Of a DNA stretch of 64,000 nt, positions 18,780-26,717 are shown piece by piece. Position numbers and translations under genes: made by a program. The notes under the pieces were generated by a model. The model was given only the letters and a program-made list of their open reading frames with translations. It was not told the DNA's origin and did not search any database. How positions within the stretch are numbered: position 1 is the stretch's first letter; the number at the start of each line of letters is the position of its first letter. This stretch comes from Peptococcaceae bacterium BICA1-7 (GTDB taxonomy: Bacteria; Bacillota; Desulfotomaculia; Desulfotomaculales; Desulfocucumaceae), in NCBI GenBank assembly GCA_000802095.1, contig JUEB01000001.1, forward strand, positions 62,001-126,000, written 5' to 3'.

Positions 18780-20045
18780 CTAACAGGAACGTACTGAATT
18801 ACCCGGGTGGCCGCCTCTTTTAATCCCGGCCCTCCATAATACTATAACGATTGCCATAGCCCCGATAATCCCGCTAATCAGAAAGCCTGCCTGCACCCCC
18901 AGGTACTTTGTGGTCAGCCCGCTGAATATGCTGCCCACCGGCATCATGCCGGAGAAGAGCAGTATGAACACGCTCATCACCCTCCCCCTGATCTCATGGG
19001 GTGACCTGAACTGGATAAAGCTATTTACCGAGGCCGTGAAGGTAGCCATGCTCCAGCCCAGGAGGGTCAGGAATACCAGGGAAGGGCCGTAGGCGCTGAT
19101 GCCGGAAAGGGCCAGCTGAAAGACACAGAGTCCGGCTGCGCTTATGTAAATAGTCACCTGGCGGGGGCCATAGCGGCTTAAAAAGGCCAGCAGTCCCGCC
19201 CCCACGAAGGCCCCTATGCCCACCGCCGTCATCATGAAGCCAAAGCCCTGGGCCTCCCGGCCCAGCACCTCTGTGGCGTATACCGGCACCAGCACGTGAA
19301 AATTCATGGCGAAGGCACTGAGAATCCCTGTTAAAAGCAGTGGGTAGAAGACATCAGGGGTATTAAAAATATAGGTCATGCCACTTTTCATTTCCCCGGC
19401 AAAGTCCCTGGCTTTCCGGCCTCCCGGAGGGTCCTTCAGTCGCATAAGCAAAAGCCCCGCCAGTACCGGTAAAAAACTGGCGGAATTTATTAAAAAGCAG
19501 GCGGCGGTGCCGGTCTGGGCTATTATAAGACCTGCCAGAGCCGGGCCGATTATCCTGGCCCCGTTGAAAACAGAAGAATTAAGGGCTATGGCGTTCATCA
19601 AATCTTCTTTTCCCACCATCTCCACCACAAAGGACTGCCGGGCAGGCACATCCAGGGTATTGGAAATACCCAAAAGGAAAGCCAGCACCGCCACGTGCCA
19701 GTACTGCACCGCCCCGGTCAGCACCAGTATCCCCAGCAACAGGGCCAGCAGCATATTGGCCGACTGGGTAAAAAGTATTATTCTCCTCTTGGGAAATCTA
19801 TCGGCCACCACACCGGCAACCAGTGAGAGCAGTAGAGTGGGGCCGAACTGGCAGGCCCAGATAACCCCCAGCAGAAAAGAGGAATCTGTCAGCTCCAGCA
19901 CCAGCCAGGCCTGGGCCATGTACTGCATCCACCCTCCCACCAGGGAGATGCACTGCCCGGTCCAAAAAAGTCTGAAATTCCTGTGTCTTAGGGCCGCCAG
20001 GGCCCCTGTCCCGGTTCTTAACAAACCCCAGTACACTTCGCCCAT
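18780..20045 (-). CDS. MFS transporter (MFS_3, EntS-like exporter family)
   Basis: A 421-aa membrane protein with about 12 predicted helices. The start ATG at 20045 (MGEVYWGLLRTG) was chosen because AGGT lies upstream and the soluble segment ALRHRNFRLFWTGQCISLVG typical of this family's first helix follows closely; a longer open frame to 20198 has no ribosome site. The inter-helix motif VADRFPKRR matches the MFS loop 2-3 signature and LDVPARQSFVVEMV the family-specific loop. The substrate is unknown; relatives export siderophores or drugs. It stands alone between fakA and the coat genes. Confidence 0.88.
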   Translation of the reverse strand: MGEVYWGLLRTGTGALAALRHRNFRLFWTGQCISLVGGWMQYMAQAWLVLELTDSSFLLGVIWACQFGPTLLLSLVAGVVADRFPKRRIILFTQSANMLLALLLGILVLTGAVQYWHVAVLAFLLGISNTLDVPARQSFVVEMVGKEDLMNAIALNSSVFNGARIIGPALAGLIIAQTGTAACFLINSASFLPVLAGLLLMRLKDPPGGRKARDFAGEMKSGMTYIFNTPDVFYPLLLTGILSAFAMNFHVLVPVYATEVLGREAQGFGFMMTAVGIGAFVGAGLLAFLSRYGPRQVTIYISAAGLCVFQLALSGISAYGPSLVFLTLLGWSMATFTASVNSFIQFRSPHEIRGRVMSVFILLFSGMMPVGSIFSGLTTKYLGVQAGFLISGIIGAMAIVIVLWRAGIKRGGHPGNSVRSC

Positions 20046-20194
20046 TTTTAATACCTGCTTTTGTTTGCAAACTTTATATAAATGTTCGCCATAAGAGCAG
20101 GATATCCTCATGCCAAAAGGTAAAAAAAGAAAAATCCGCCTTGTTGGCGGTTGGTAAAATGTAAATATACAGCTGCAGATTATCGGCAAAACAA

Positions 20195-20222
20195 ACAAAC
20201 CCGCGTAAAAAGCCGGGTTTGT
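20195..20222 (-). terminator. Rho-independent terminator of the CotF-type operon
   Basis: ACAAACCCG (20195-20203) pairs with CGGGTTTGT (20214-20222). On the minus strand the stem runs into TTTGTTTTG, 21 bp after the stop at 20243. Confidence 0.75.
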
Positions 20223-20242
20223 CGTTTTATTGGCTTATCATC

Positions 20243-20641
20243 CTACCAGTTTCGGCCCTGGTCCTGCCCGTAGGGCTGCTGAACAGAGCCATAGGGGTAT
20301 GGGCTCATGCCTGACTGGCCCATGCCGATACCCTGACCGGGGCTCATTGTCCCCATGGTATTCCCGGTCACCGCATTAATTGACTGCCCGGGCTGCTGGG
20401 CCTGCATTCCGGCCTGATACATGGTGGAGGTTGGGGTTGCCGGCTGTACCCGGTAGTATCCCCGGGAATTCATCAGGTCGAAAACTGTTCTGTGGGAAGC
20501 CAGCTCATCGTCATGTATCTGTATTAATGTGTTCCTCACCCTGTTGTCGGCAGATTCCAGCAGTGCCTGGTGATACCCGGTGGAAATGTATTTTGCGTCA
20601 ATAAGAAGGTCCATTAATATATCCCGGTCGCTTAAGTTCAT
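20243..20641 (-). CDS. CotF-family spore coat-like protein
   Basis: A 132-aa protein with an N-terminal CotF-like helical pair (MNLSDRDILMDLLIDAKYIS, ALLESADNRVRNTLIQIHDDELASHRTVFDLMNSRGYY) and a ~60-residue low-complexity tail rich in Q, G, M, P and Y, typical of spore coat proteins. The role is presumably structural in the spore outer layers. The ATG at 20641 has GGGAGGTG 6 bases upstream; a GTG at 20650 overlaps that site. It follows the 73-aa partner gene by 22 bp and is closed by a terminator. Confidence 0.85.
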   Translation of the reverse strand: MNLSDRDILMDLLIDAKYISTGYHQALLESADNRVRNTLIQIHDDELASHRTVFDLMNSRGYYRVQPATPTSTMYQAGMQAQQPGQSINAVTGNTMGTMSPGQGIGMGQSGMSPYPYGSVQQPYGQDQGRNW

Positions 20642-20663
20642 CCTTTTCACCTCCCTTTAATTT

Positions 20664-20885
20664 TTAATGCCCCGTTCCGCCGGTCAGCCCAGCCTCCTGC
20701 AGAATGCTGTTCAGAGCTGAAATATGCCGCTGCCCCCTGTCCAGTGTCTGCTGTAGAAGTCCCTGGACAGCTTGATCCCTGGTCTGGCTCAGATAAACCT
20801 GGGCTTTTTTGGCGCATATCTCCTCTGCCCTGATCAGCGACTGGATGTTTAGCTTTTCCATCTCGCCGATGGTCATCATGTGCAT
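20664..20885 (-). CDS. Small CotF-like helical protein, 73 aa
   Basis: Predicted to be almost all helix (MTIGEMEKLNIQSLIRAEEI, QAVQGLLQQTLDRGQRHISAL), the pattern of the short partner proteins that precede CotF-type coat genes in Clostridia. The ATG at 20885 has GGGGGTG 7 bases upstream. It is co-directional with and 22 bp before the CotF-family gene, so the pair most likely forms a spore coat operon. Function by position and resemblance only. Confidence 0.75.
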   Translation of the reverse strand: MHMMTIGEMEKLNIQSLIRAEEICAKKAQVYLSQTRDQAVQGLLQQTLDRGQRHISALNSILQEAGLTGGTGH

Positions 20886-20969
20886 CAACTTTCACCCCCA
20901 GTATTTTCATTCAAAAGATATTATTTAAGAATTATGGCTTTTTTATACAAAAAAAACCGCCTCAAAAGG

Positions 20970-21028
20970 AAAGGGGACACACCTCTCCAGTGTGACTACC
21001 TCTGGGGGCCAGAGGAATGTCCCCGATA
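20970..21028. repeat. Repeat family D, copy 2 (inverted orientation)
   Basis: AAGGGGACACACCT at the left and GGAATGTCCCCGAT at the right are the reverse complements of the family D blocks seen at 13976, 54608 and 55930, so this is a short copy in the opposite orientation. Confidence 0.65.
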
Positions 21029-21119
21029 CATAGGACGGCGGGAGACGGAATAGGCAGGCTTTTGGGCAGCAAAAAGACCTCCAGGTGACGACATTCGAAA
21101 CATTCCGGGTCTTTATTAG

Positions 21120-21284
21120 CCACAGAGGACACAGAGAATTCAACCTTAAGCACTACTCTCAGGTTTCAAAAAAAATTAAAATTAATACTTCAATCCATTT
21201 AATAAACAACTTATAAGGCATTCAAGCAGATCTTAAAAAACTCTGTGTCCTCTGTGTCCTCTGTGTCCTCTGTGTCCTCTGTGG
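21120..21284. repeat. Repeat family A, copy 2, with tandem expansion of the right arm
   Basis: The left arm CCACAGAGGACACAGAGAAT at 21120-21139 pairs with a right arm at 21241-21284 in which the 9-bp unit TCCTCTGTG is repeated four times in tandem. Internal blocks AGCACTACTCTCAGG and GGCATTCAAGCAGATCTTAA match the other A copies. Together with D2 and C2 it fills the 507-bp gap between the coat operon and hflX; no gene was seen there. Confidence 0.8.
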
Positions 21285-21336
21285 CTTTAAAAGGACCGCA
21301 TTTTCATTCCCCTGGTGGAGCTTTTGCAGCCCGGGC

Positions 21337-21378
21337 GAATTCTGACTTCTGACTTCTGACTTCTGTATTCCGACCGCA
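21337..21378. repeat. Repeat family C, copy 2
   Basis: GAATTCTGACT is followed by tandem TCTGACT units and TCTGTATTCCGACCGCA. The final 13 bases equal the end of copy C3. Lies just before the stop of hflX. Confidence 0.7.
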
Positions 21379-21392
21379 CAGTAATTTCTGTA

Positions 21393-22646
21393 TTAGCGGG
21401 TTTTAAGCTCCGCCTCCACCCTCCTGGCCAATAGCTCCTCCAGCTCCACCTCCACAGTTATTCCATCGGGGCCGTGCTCCTGGTTTGTTACCAGTCCCTT
21501 TTCAAAAAGTAGGGGCAGTATTCCGGCCTTGGAAAAGGGCAGGAAATATCTTTTTTTAACCCTTCTGCGCTCAACAGCCACGGTCAGCCTTTCCAGCAAT
21601 TCATCAAGCCCCCTGCCGGTAAGGGCGGAAATAAGCACCGGATCTCCTTCCTCCAGGGGCGGGAGTTCACCACTCAAACGGTCCCACTTGTTATACACGG
21701 TGATCGTCGGCTTATTCCCCGCACCGAGGGAGTTCAGCACTTTTTTAACGGTTTCGGCCTGATTCAGCGCACCGGGATGAGATATGTCTATTACATGCAG
21801 AAGGAGGTCCGACTCCATTACTTCCTCCAGGGTAGCCCTGAAGGCCGCCACCAGGTGATGGGGAAGACTGCTGATAAAGCCCACGGTATCGGTAAGCAAA
21901 ACCGCCTGGTTATTGGGTAGCACCACCTTCCTGGTGGTGGGGTCCAGGGTGGCGAAAAGTTTATCCTCCACCAGCACATCTGCCCCGGTAAGCTTCTTTA
22001 ACAGGGTGGACTTGCCGGCATTTGTATAACCCACAATGGACACCAGGGGAAAGGGCACTTCCTTCCTCCCCCTCCTTAGTACCTGACGGTGTTTCCTTAT
22101 CTCTTCTATATCACTTTTTAAGTCGGAGATGCGCTTCCTTATTCTCCTCCTGTCCACCTCCAGCTTTGTTTCACCGGGCCCTCTGGTGCCTATCCCACCT
22201 CCCAGCCTGGATAGCTCAGACCCTATGCCGGTAAGCCTGGGAAGAAGATAATTCAGCTGGGCCAGCTCCACCTGAAGCTTGCCCTCACTGGTCTTGGCCC
22301 GGCAGGCGAATATATCAAGTATAAGCCGGGACCTGTCTATAACCCTGACACCCAGAATCTTTTCCAGATTTATTGTCTGGGCGGGGGAAAGCTCCCGGTC
22401 AGAAATTACCATGTCAGATTCAACATCCCGGCACAGCTCCGCCAGCTCCAGGGCTTTTCCCCTGCCCAGAAAGGTTGCCCTGTCGGGCCTTTCTTTCTTC
22501 TGCAGCACCCTCCCCACCACCCTTGCACCGGCGGTGCAGGCCAGACTCTCCAGCTCATTGACCGACTCCAAAACATCTTCCCGGCCCTCCCCTGGCAGCT
22601 GGATGCCAACCAGAACAGCTTTTTCCTCATTTTCCCGGTTAATCAT
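21393..22646 (-). CDS. hflX: Ribosome-associated GTPase HflX
   Basis: A 417-aa protein. The N-terminal HflX domain includes GKALELAELCRD and a coiled segment (RRRIRKRISDLKSDIEEIRK) preceded by the family signature GIGTRGPGETKLE. The GTPase domain follows: G1 GYTNAGKST, G3 DTVGF, G4 NKWD. HflX splits stalled or hibernating 70S/100S ribosomes, especially under heat stress. GGGAGGG lies 6 bases before the ATG at 22646. It stands alone on the minus strand with a repeat-filled gap behind it. Confidence 0.95.
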   Translation of the reverse strand: MINRENEEKAVLVGIQLPGEGREDVLESVNELESLACTAGARVVGRVLQKKERPDRATFLGRGKALELAELCRDVESDMVISDRELSPAQTINLEKILGVRVIDRSRLILDIFACRAKTSEGKLQVELAQLNYLLPRLTGIGSELSRLGGGIGTRGPGETKLEVDRRRIRKRISDLKSDIEEIRKHRQVLRRGRKEVPFPLVSIVGYTNAGKSTLLKKLTGADVLVEDKLFATLDPTTRKVVLPNNQAVLLTDTVGFISSLPHHLVAAFRATLEEVMESDLLLHVIDISHPGALNQAETVKKVLNSLGAGNKPTITVYNKWDRLSGELPPLEEGDPVLISALTGRGLDELLERLTVAVERRRVKKRYFLPFSKAGILPLLFEKGLVTNQEHGPDGITVEVELEELLARRVEAELKTR

Positions 22647-22751
22647 GTAACCCTCCCGCCGGCCTCCGGGCCGTTTTTCTCAATTAATTCAAGTTATCCC
22701 GGCTCCTTTGGCCGCATAGTTATGAAAATAAAAACCTTACCTGGAGGTAAT

Positions 22752-23627
22752 ATGCTAAGATCAGCCTTTCTCACACTGGCCACTCTTTTTTTCCTGGCTC
22801 TTACCAGCACCTGGGCCCTGGCCAACTACAGTATTTTAATCAATAAAAGTAGCAACCGCCTCACTCTATACCAAAATGATCAGGCTGTAAAGACGTTTCC
22901 GGTGGCCACCGGAAAGACCCCCCGCCTCACTCCCGAAGGGAACTTTACCATTGTCAACAAACTGATTAACCCGTACTACTCCAAAAAAGGTATACCCGGG
23001 GGCAGCCCCAGGAATCCCCTGGGTCCCCGCTGGCTTGGACTAAGCTATGGTGGTGGCGGGGAGTACGGGATTCACGGCAATAATGACCCCTCTTCTATAG
23101 GTAAATATGTATCCGCGGGCTGTATACGGTTAAGAAATGAGGATATTATATGGCTATTTGACAGGGTGCCGGTGGGTACCCCGGTCAAAATAGGCAGCCT
23201 CCCACAGGCCGAAGCTACTGAGCCTGTAACTAATTATACAGTATTTGTGGACGGCAGGGCACTTTCCCTGAATTCCGGGGCCATGGTTTTCGGGGGAACT
23301 TTACTGGTTCCGGTGCGGCCCGCCATAGAGGCCATGGGATACAGAGGCACATGGGTGGAGAGTGAAGGCAGGTTTGATATAAAGACAGGCAGGTGCACCA
23401 TATCGGTATGGGACAGCTCTAACCGTGTAATGGTGGATAACCGTCCGGCGCTTTTACCCGCCCGGTCTGTAATCCCCAAAGGGGGGCGTCTGTGCGTTCA
23501 CCCCGACTTTTTCAGCGTTATTCTGGGAGGAAAGGTATCCCTTGAGGGGAAGGGATATCTAAAAATTATTTCTCCCGTGGAATTACTGGCCGGGTCCGGG
23601 TTGATCATCCCTCCCCGGGAGCTATAA
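22752..23627 (+). CDS. Secreted L,D-transpeptidase (YkuD) with C-terminal stalk domain
   Basis: A 291-aa exported protein. The signal peptide runs to about residue 24 (FLTLATLFFLALTSTWALA). The YkuD catalytic domain (about 25-165) has H108 in IHGNN and C124 in SAGCIRL, the conserved HxN...SxGCxR arrangement that forms 3-3 peptidoglycan crosslinks. The last ~110 residues resemble a copper-amine-oxidase-N/stalk domain (VFVDGRALSLNSGAMVFGGT, LVPVRPAIEAMGY), common on secreted Firmicute wall proteins. GGAGGT at 22743-22748 supports the ATG at 22752 rather than 22722. It should act in cell-wall or spore-cortex remodelling outside the membrane. Confidence 0.92.
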   Translation: MLRSAFLTLATLFFLALTSTWALANYSILINKSSNRLTLYQNDQAVKTFPVATGKTPRLTPEGNFTIVNKLINPYYSKKGIPGGSPRNPLGPRWLGLSYGGGGEYGIHGNNDPSSIGKYVSAGCIRLRNEDIIWLFDRVPVGTPVKIGSLPQAEATEPVTNYTVFVDGRALSLNSGAMVFGGTLLVPVRPAIEAMGYRGTWVESEGRFDIKTGRCTISVWDSSNRVMVDNRPALLPARSVIPKGGRLCVHPDFFSVILGGKVSLEGKGYLKIISPVELLAGSGLIIPPREL

Positions 23628-23800
23628 AAAAATAACAGAGAGGACCCCCACAAAAACCAGTCTCTATGAGTATAAAGTATATGTATAATTGTGCTAAAAT
23701 AATCTCAATTAATATTTATACATTAAATTCCTTTTGAAATATAGCTAAATATTGAAGGAAATGAAATTTTTCCGAAGAAACTTATTGATAATTGAGAAAA

Positions 23801-23809
23801 ATTGTCGAA
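23801..23809 (+). promoter_or_regulatory. Candidate Spo0A box upstream of degS
   Basis: ATTGTCGAA matches the Spo0A operator TTTGTCRAA at 8 of 9 positions and lies 40 bp before the degS start codon. One short match in an AT-rich gap can easily be chance. Confidence 0.25.
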
Positions 23810-23848
23810 CTGAAATATTGTAAACTGAAAAGTTAAGCGGTGAAGAAA

Positions 23849-24994
23849 ATGCTTTCCAACATAGGCGAGCTGGACACAATAATAACAGAAACCGTTACGG
23901 CCATAGAAAACGGCAAAAGACAGGTTTTTGACATTGCCGAAAATACGCGTATTGAGCACCAGCGTTTGAAAATGGAGCTGGAAGAGGTCCGTATACAGGT
24001 GACCCAACTGGTGGGAGAGGTGGACAGCCTCACCATCGATGAAAAAAAATCACGGCAGAGACTTGCCGAGGTAAGTAAAAACTTTAAGAAATATTCCGAG
24101 GAAAGCATAAAAAAAGCATATGAGGAAGCCCAGGAAAAACAGATCAGGCTGGCCACACTGAGGGGAAGAGAAAGCCTTCTCCGCTACAAAAGAAATAATC
24201 TTGAACAAAGCCTTCGCAGGCTGGATAATATGCTGAACAAGGCTGAAAACCTTGCTTCCCAGCTGGCGGTAGTGACAGGTTTTCTTACCGGAAACCTGAA
24301 GGATTTTTACCAGAAGATAGGTGAAATGCAGCAGGTGCAGCAGCTGGGCATAAGTATAATAAAGGCCCAGGAAGAAGAGCGTCACCGCGTGGCCAGGGAT
24401 ATACACGACGGACCGGCCCAGCTTCTGGCCAATATTGTTATGAGGGCGGAATTCTGCCTTAAGCTTATGGACATTGACAGAACAAAGGTAAAGGAGGAAC
24501 TGCACGCCCTTCAGCACATGGTTCGCCAGAGCCTGCAGGATGTCAGGAAAATAATATTCGACCTGAGGCCCATGGTGCTGGATGACCTTGGGCTGGTGCC
24601 GGCCATAAAGCGCTATATAGAAGATTATCAGGGCCAATATGGCCTGGCGGTAGAGCTGGTGGTAATAGGGACCCCCAGAAGATTTTCCATCGCCATAGAG
24701 GTGGCGGTATTCAGGATCATGCAGGAGTGCCTAAACAATATCAGAAAGCACGCCCAGGCCACCATGGTGGCCATAAAGGTTGAGTTTTTGGACAATAAAA
24801 TAAACGCTGTGGTAAAAGATAATGGTGTGGGCTTTAATCCCGATTCAATGATTAAAACCGGTAAAAAAGAGTGCTTTGGAATTTTGGGAATGAGGGAAAG
24901 AGCACAGATATTAAATGGGGAAATTAATCTGATATCCGCCCCCGGACAGGGGACAACCATCAGTGTATCAGTCCCCCTGGAAGGTGAAGGATGA
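23849..24994 (+). CDS. degS: Cytoplasmic sensor histidine kinase DegS
   Basis: A 381-aa kinase with no membrane segment. The N-terminal ~160 residues are the DegS sensor coiled coil (EVSKNFKKYSEESIKKAYEE closely matches the DegS pattern). The HisKA_3 phosphorylation site is H186 in EEERHRVARDIHDGPAQLL, followed by IIFDLRPMVLDDLGL and an ATPase domain with N box QECLNNIRKHA and G boxes DNGVGF and FGILGMRERA. It phosphorylates DegU. The ATG at 23849 sits 6 bases after GGTGA; a GTG at 23840 overlaps that site. It overlaps the possible ATG start of degU by 4 bases. Its position just upstream of the Tad operon suggests a role in pilus control. Confidence 0.92.
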   Translation: MLSNIGELDTIITETVTAIENGKRQVFDIAENTRIEHQRLKMELEEVRIQVTQLVGEVDSLTIDEKKSRQRLAEVSKNFKKYSEESIKKAYEEAQEKQIRLATLRGRESLLRYKRNNLEQSLRRLDNMLNKAENLASQLAVVTGFLTGNLKDFYQKIGEMQQVQQLGISIIKAQEEERHRVARDIHDGPAQLLANIVMRAEFCLKLMDIDRTKVKEELHALQHMVRQSLQDVRKIIFDLRPMVLDDLGLVPAIKRYIEDYQGQYGLAVELVVIGTPRRFSIAIEVAVFRIMQECLNNIRKHAQATMVAIKVEFLDNKINAVVKDNGVGFNPDSMIKTGKKECFGILGMRERAQILNGEINLISAPGQGTTISVSVPLEGEG

Positions 24995-25032
24995 GCCGGC
25001 AGGCATTTTTACAATGGGAAGGTGAAAAGATA

Positions 25033-25692
25033 TTGTCTCCTATAAAAGTTCTTATTGCGGATGACCATATGCTGGTAAGGGAAGGAATAATTAAAATACT
25101 TTCCCTGGAGCAGGACATAGAGATAGCCGGCGAGGCCGGTGATGGCCAGCAGGCTGTAGCCATCGCCCTGGAGAGATATATCGACATTGCCCTTCTGGAT
25201 GTAAACATGCCGGTTATGGACGGTATAGAGGCCTGCCGGAAAATTAAAACCACAAAGCCGGAGATTGGAGTTATCGCCCTGACCATTCATGACCAGGAGG
25301 AGTATCTGTTTGAATTTATCCGCGCTGGAGCCTCAGCCTACCTGCTTAAAGATGTAAGCCCCGGGCAGCTGGTGGAAACCATCAGGGGGGTAGCCAAAGG
25401 CAGCTCATATATACCGCCAAGGCTGATGTCCAGTGTTTTTCAGGAAATAAACCGCATGTCGGTAAAAAATGAGCCTTCCAGGCGCATTGATGATAACCAG
25501 CTAACCCCTAGGGAAGTCGAGGTGCTGCAGCTGGTGGCCAGAGGTTCCTCCAACCGGTCTATTGCCCAAAAACTGTTCATCAGTGAGAAAACAGTAAAGA
25601 ATCACCTCTACCGTATATTCCAAAAGCTAAATGTTGAGGATCGAACCCAGGCCGCCCTTTATGCATTAAAAAATAAAATTGTGGACTTGTAA
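25033..25692 (+). CDS. degU: NarL/FixJ-family response regulator DegU
   Basis: A 219-aa regulator. The receiver domain starts SPIKVLIADDHMLVREG with phosphoacceptor D56 (LLDVNMP). The LuxR-type helix-turn-helix (about 150-215) includes LTPREVEVLQLVARG and SEKTVKNHLYRIFQKL. The TTG at 25033 is preferred because the protein then begins like DegU homologues and AAGGTGA lies 7 bases upstream; an ATG at 24991, also behind GGAAGGTGAAGG, would add 14 residues. It pairs with DegS. Its receiver domain aligns without gaps to that of the REC-TadZ protein 3 kb downstream. A strong hairpin ends the degSU unit. Confidence 0.92.
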   Translation: MSPIKVLIADDHMLVREGIIKILSLEQDIEIAGEAGDGQQAVAIALERYIDIALLDVNMPVMDGIEACRKIKTTKPEIGVIALTIHDQEEYLFEFIRAGASAYLLKDVSPGQLVETIRGVAKGSSYIPPRLMSSVFQEINRMSVKNEPSRRIDDNQLTPREVEVLQLVARGSSNRSIAQKLFISEKTVKNHLYRIFQKLNVEDRTQAALYALKNKIVDL

Positions 25693-25718
25693 AAATAAAT
25701 AAACCCAATTGGCTTACC

Positions 25719-25759
25719 AATAAACAATGGGACTTTTTTAAAAAGTCCCATTGTTTATT
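25719..25759 (+). terminator. 41-bp near-perfect palindrome, terminator of degSU
   Basis: A 20-bp arm (25719-25738) pairs perfectly with 25740-25759 around a single base. In RNA the inner A-T pairs would open to a small loop, leaving a GGGAC/GTCCC core and a T-containing 3' side. Because it is symmetrical it could stop transcription in both directions or act as a protein site. Confidence 0.7.
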
Positions 25760-25821
25760 TAAGGACTTATGTTCTATAGCTAGGTCCAGGATATAGTCCA
25801 TTTTTTAAGTCTTTTGTAAGA

Positions 25822-25850
25822 TTGTTATCTTTTTTGTAAAATGATAGTAT
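25822..25850 (+). promoter_or_regulatory. Promoter of the Tad/Flp operon
   Basis: TTGTTA (25822-25827) and TAGTAT (25845-25850) at 17-bp spacing lie 28 bp before the pilin start, immediately after the degSU terminator. The -10 and -35 matches are only moderate, consistent with a need for an activator such as DegU, which is inference. Confidence 0.55.
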
Positions 25851-25878
25851 TTAAAAAAATGAAAGGTGGTAAACCATT

Positions 25879-26052
25879 ATGGTAAAACTTTTAATAAGTT
25901 TGTGGAATGAAGAAAGCGGTCAGGGAATGGCAGAGTACGGACTGATCCTGGCGCTGGTGGCTGTAGTTACAATTGCTGCTTTTCAACTTCTCGGTACAGG
26001 CATAAAAGACAAGGTCAACCAGGTAGGCACACAAATTCAAAATGCCAATTAG
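25879..26052 (+). CDS. flp: Flp-type IVb pilin
   Basis: A 57-aa prepilin, MVKLLISLWNEESGQGMAEY at its N terminus. The leader is cut after the glycine in SGQG|MAEYG, giving the E and Y at positions +3 and +4 of the IVb type, followed by a ~20-residue hydrophobic helix (GLILALVAVVTIAAFQLLG). It is the main subunit of the Tad pilus. AAAGGTGG lies 10 bases upstream of the ATG. The first gene of the operon, it is separated from tadV by a strong hairpin that would allow excess pilin messenger. Confidence 0.93.
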   Translation: MVKLLISLWNEESGQGMAEYGLILALVAVVTIAAFQLLGTGIKDKVNQVGTQIQNAN

Positions 26053-26101
26053 CATCACTCCATTAATGGCCGGTATAATACTAATTTTTAACCTAGTTAT
26101 C

Positions 26102-26133
26102 TTTGCCCTACTTAATTCCTTAAGTAGGGCAAA
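26102..26133 (+). promoter_or_regulatory. Intercistronic hairpin between flp and tadV
   Basis: A perfect 14-bp stem (26102-26115 with 26120-26133) with a 4-base loop and no T tract. It could protect the 3' end of the pilin messenger or partly stop transcription, so that pilin outnumbers assembly proteins. Confidence 0.6.
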
Positions 26134-26156
26134 TCATTCCGGAAAGGTAATTAAAT

Positions 26157-26708
26157 ATGAAAGCACTATCTAACCTTGGCTTAAACTATTCTGATTACCT
26201 TCTTTTTCTTTTATTAATTATCTGCATACTAACCGACATAAAAAGTAGACGGGTATACAATAATGTATTACTCCCCTTCCTGATCATCTCCCTGGCAGCC
26301 GGTTTTATAGCAGGAGGATGGGCTCTGTTTCTGGAGGGCGTTAAAGGGTTTATTCTGGGCCTCATTGTTTTTATTATACCTTTCTCAAGGGGTGGAATAG
26401 GGGCCGGTGACGTTAAGCTTATGGCAGTTATCGGAGGTATCAAGGGCCCTGTTTTTGTAGTAAAGGTATTCCTGGCCGGGGCTCTGGCCGGCGGACTGAT
26501 TGCATTGGTTTTCCTGGCTGCAGGCGGGCAGCTGCAGTCAACCCTTTCCAGGCTGCTGCAGACATTCTTAAGCCTGCTGGGCAGGTATGGTATGAGGTTT
26601 CAGGCAGACAGCCGGGAAAATGAGGCCAAACCGGTATACTTCCCCTATACCCTGGCCATAGGAGCGGGGGTTATAGCAGTATACACAGCAGGCTGGAATT
26701 CTTTTTGA
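26157..26708 (+). CDS. tadV: Prepilin peptidase TadV/CpaA (A24 family)
   Basis: A 183-aa membrane aspartyl peptidase with several hydrophobic helices. The two catalytic aspartates are in ILTDIKSRR and GAGDVKLMA, the latter being the GxGD motif. It removes the leader of Flp and of pseudopilins TadE and TadG at the inner face of the membrane. Compared with full-length prepilin peptidases it lacks the N-terminal methylase domain, as is normal for TadV. It ends 9 bp before tadE. Confidence 0.92.
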   Translation: MKALSNLGLNYSDYLLFLLLIICILTDIKSRRVYNNVLLPFLIISLAAGFIAGGWALFLEGVKGFILGLIVFIIPFSRGGIGAGDVKLMAVIGGIKGPVFVVKVFLAGALAGGLIALVFLAAGGQLQSTLSRLLQTFLSLLGRYGMRFQADSRENEAKPVYFPYTLAIGAGVIAVYTAGWNSF

Positions 26709-26717
26709 GGTGGTAGC

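Noticed and set aside
21241-21284. Tandem short repeats resembling a CRISPR array
   Set aside because: The units are 9 bp and directly adjacent, without spacers; no cas genes are present. They are an expanded arm of repeat family A.
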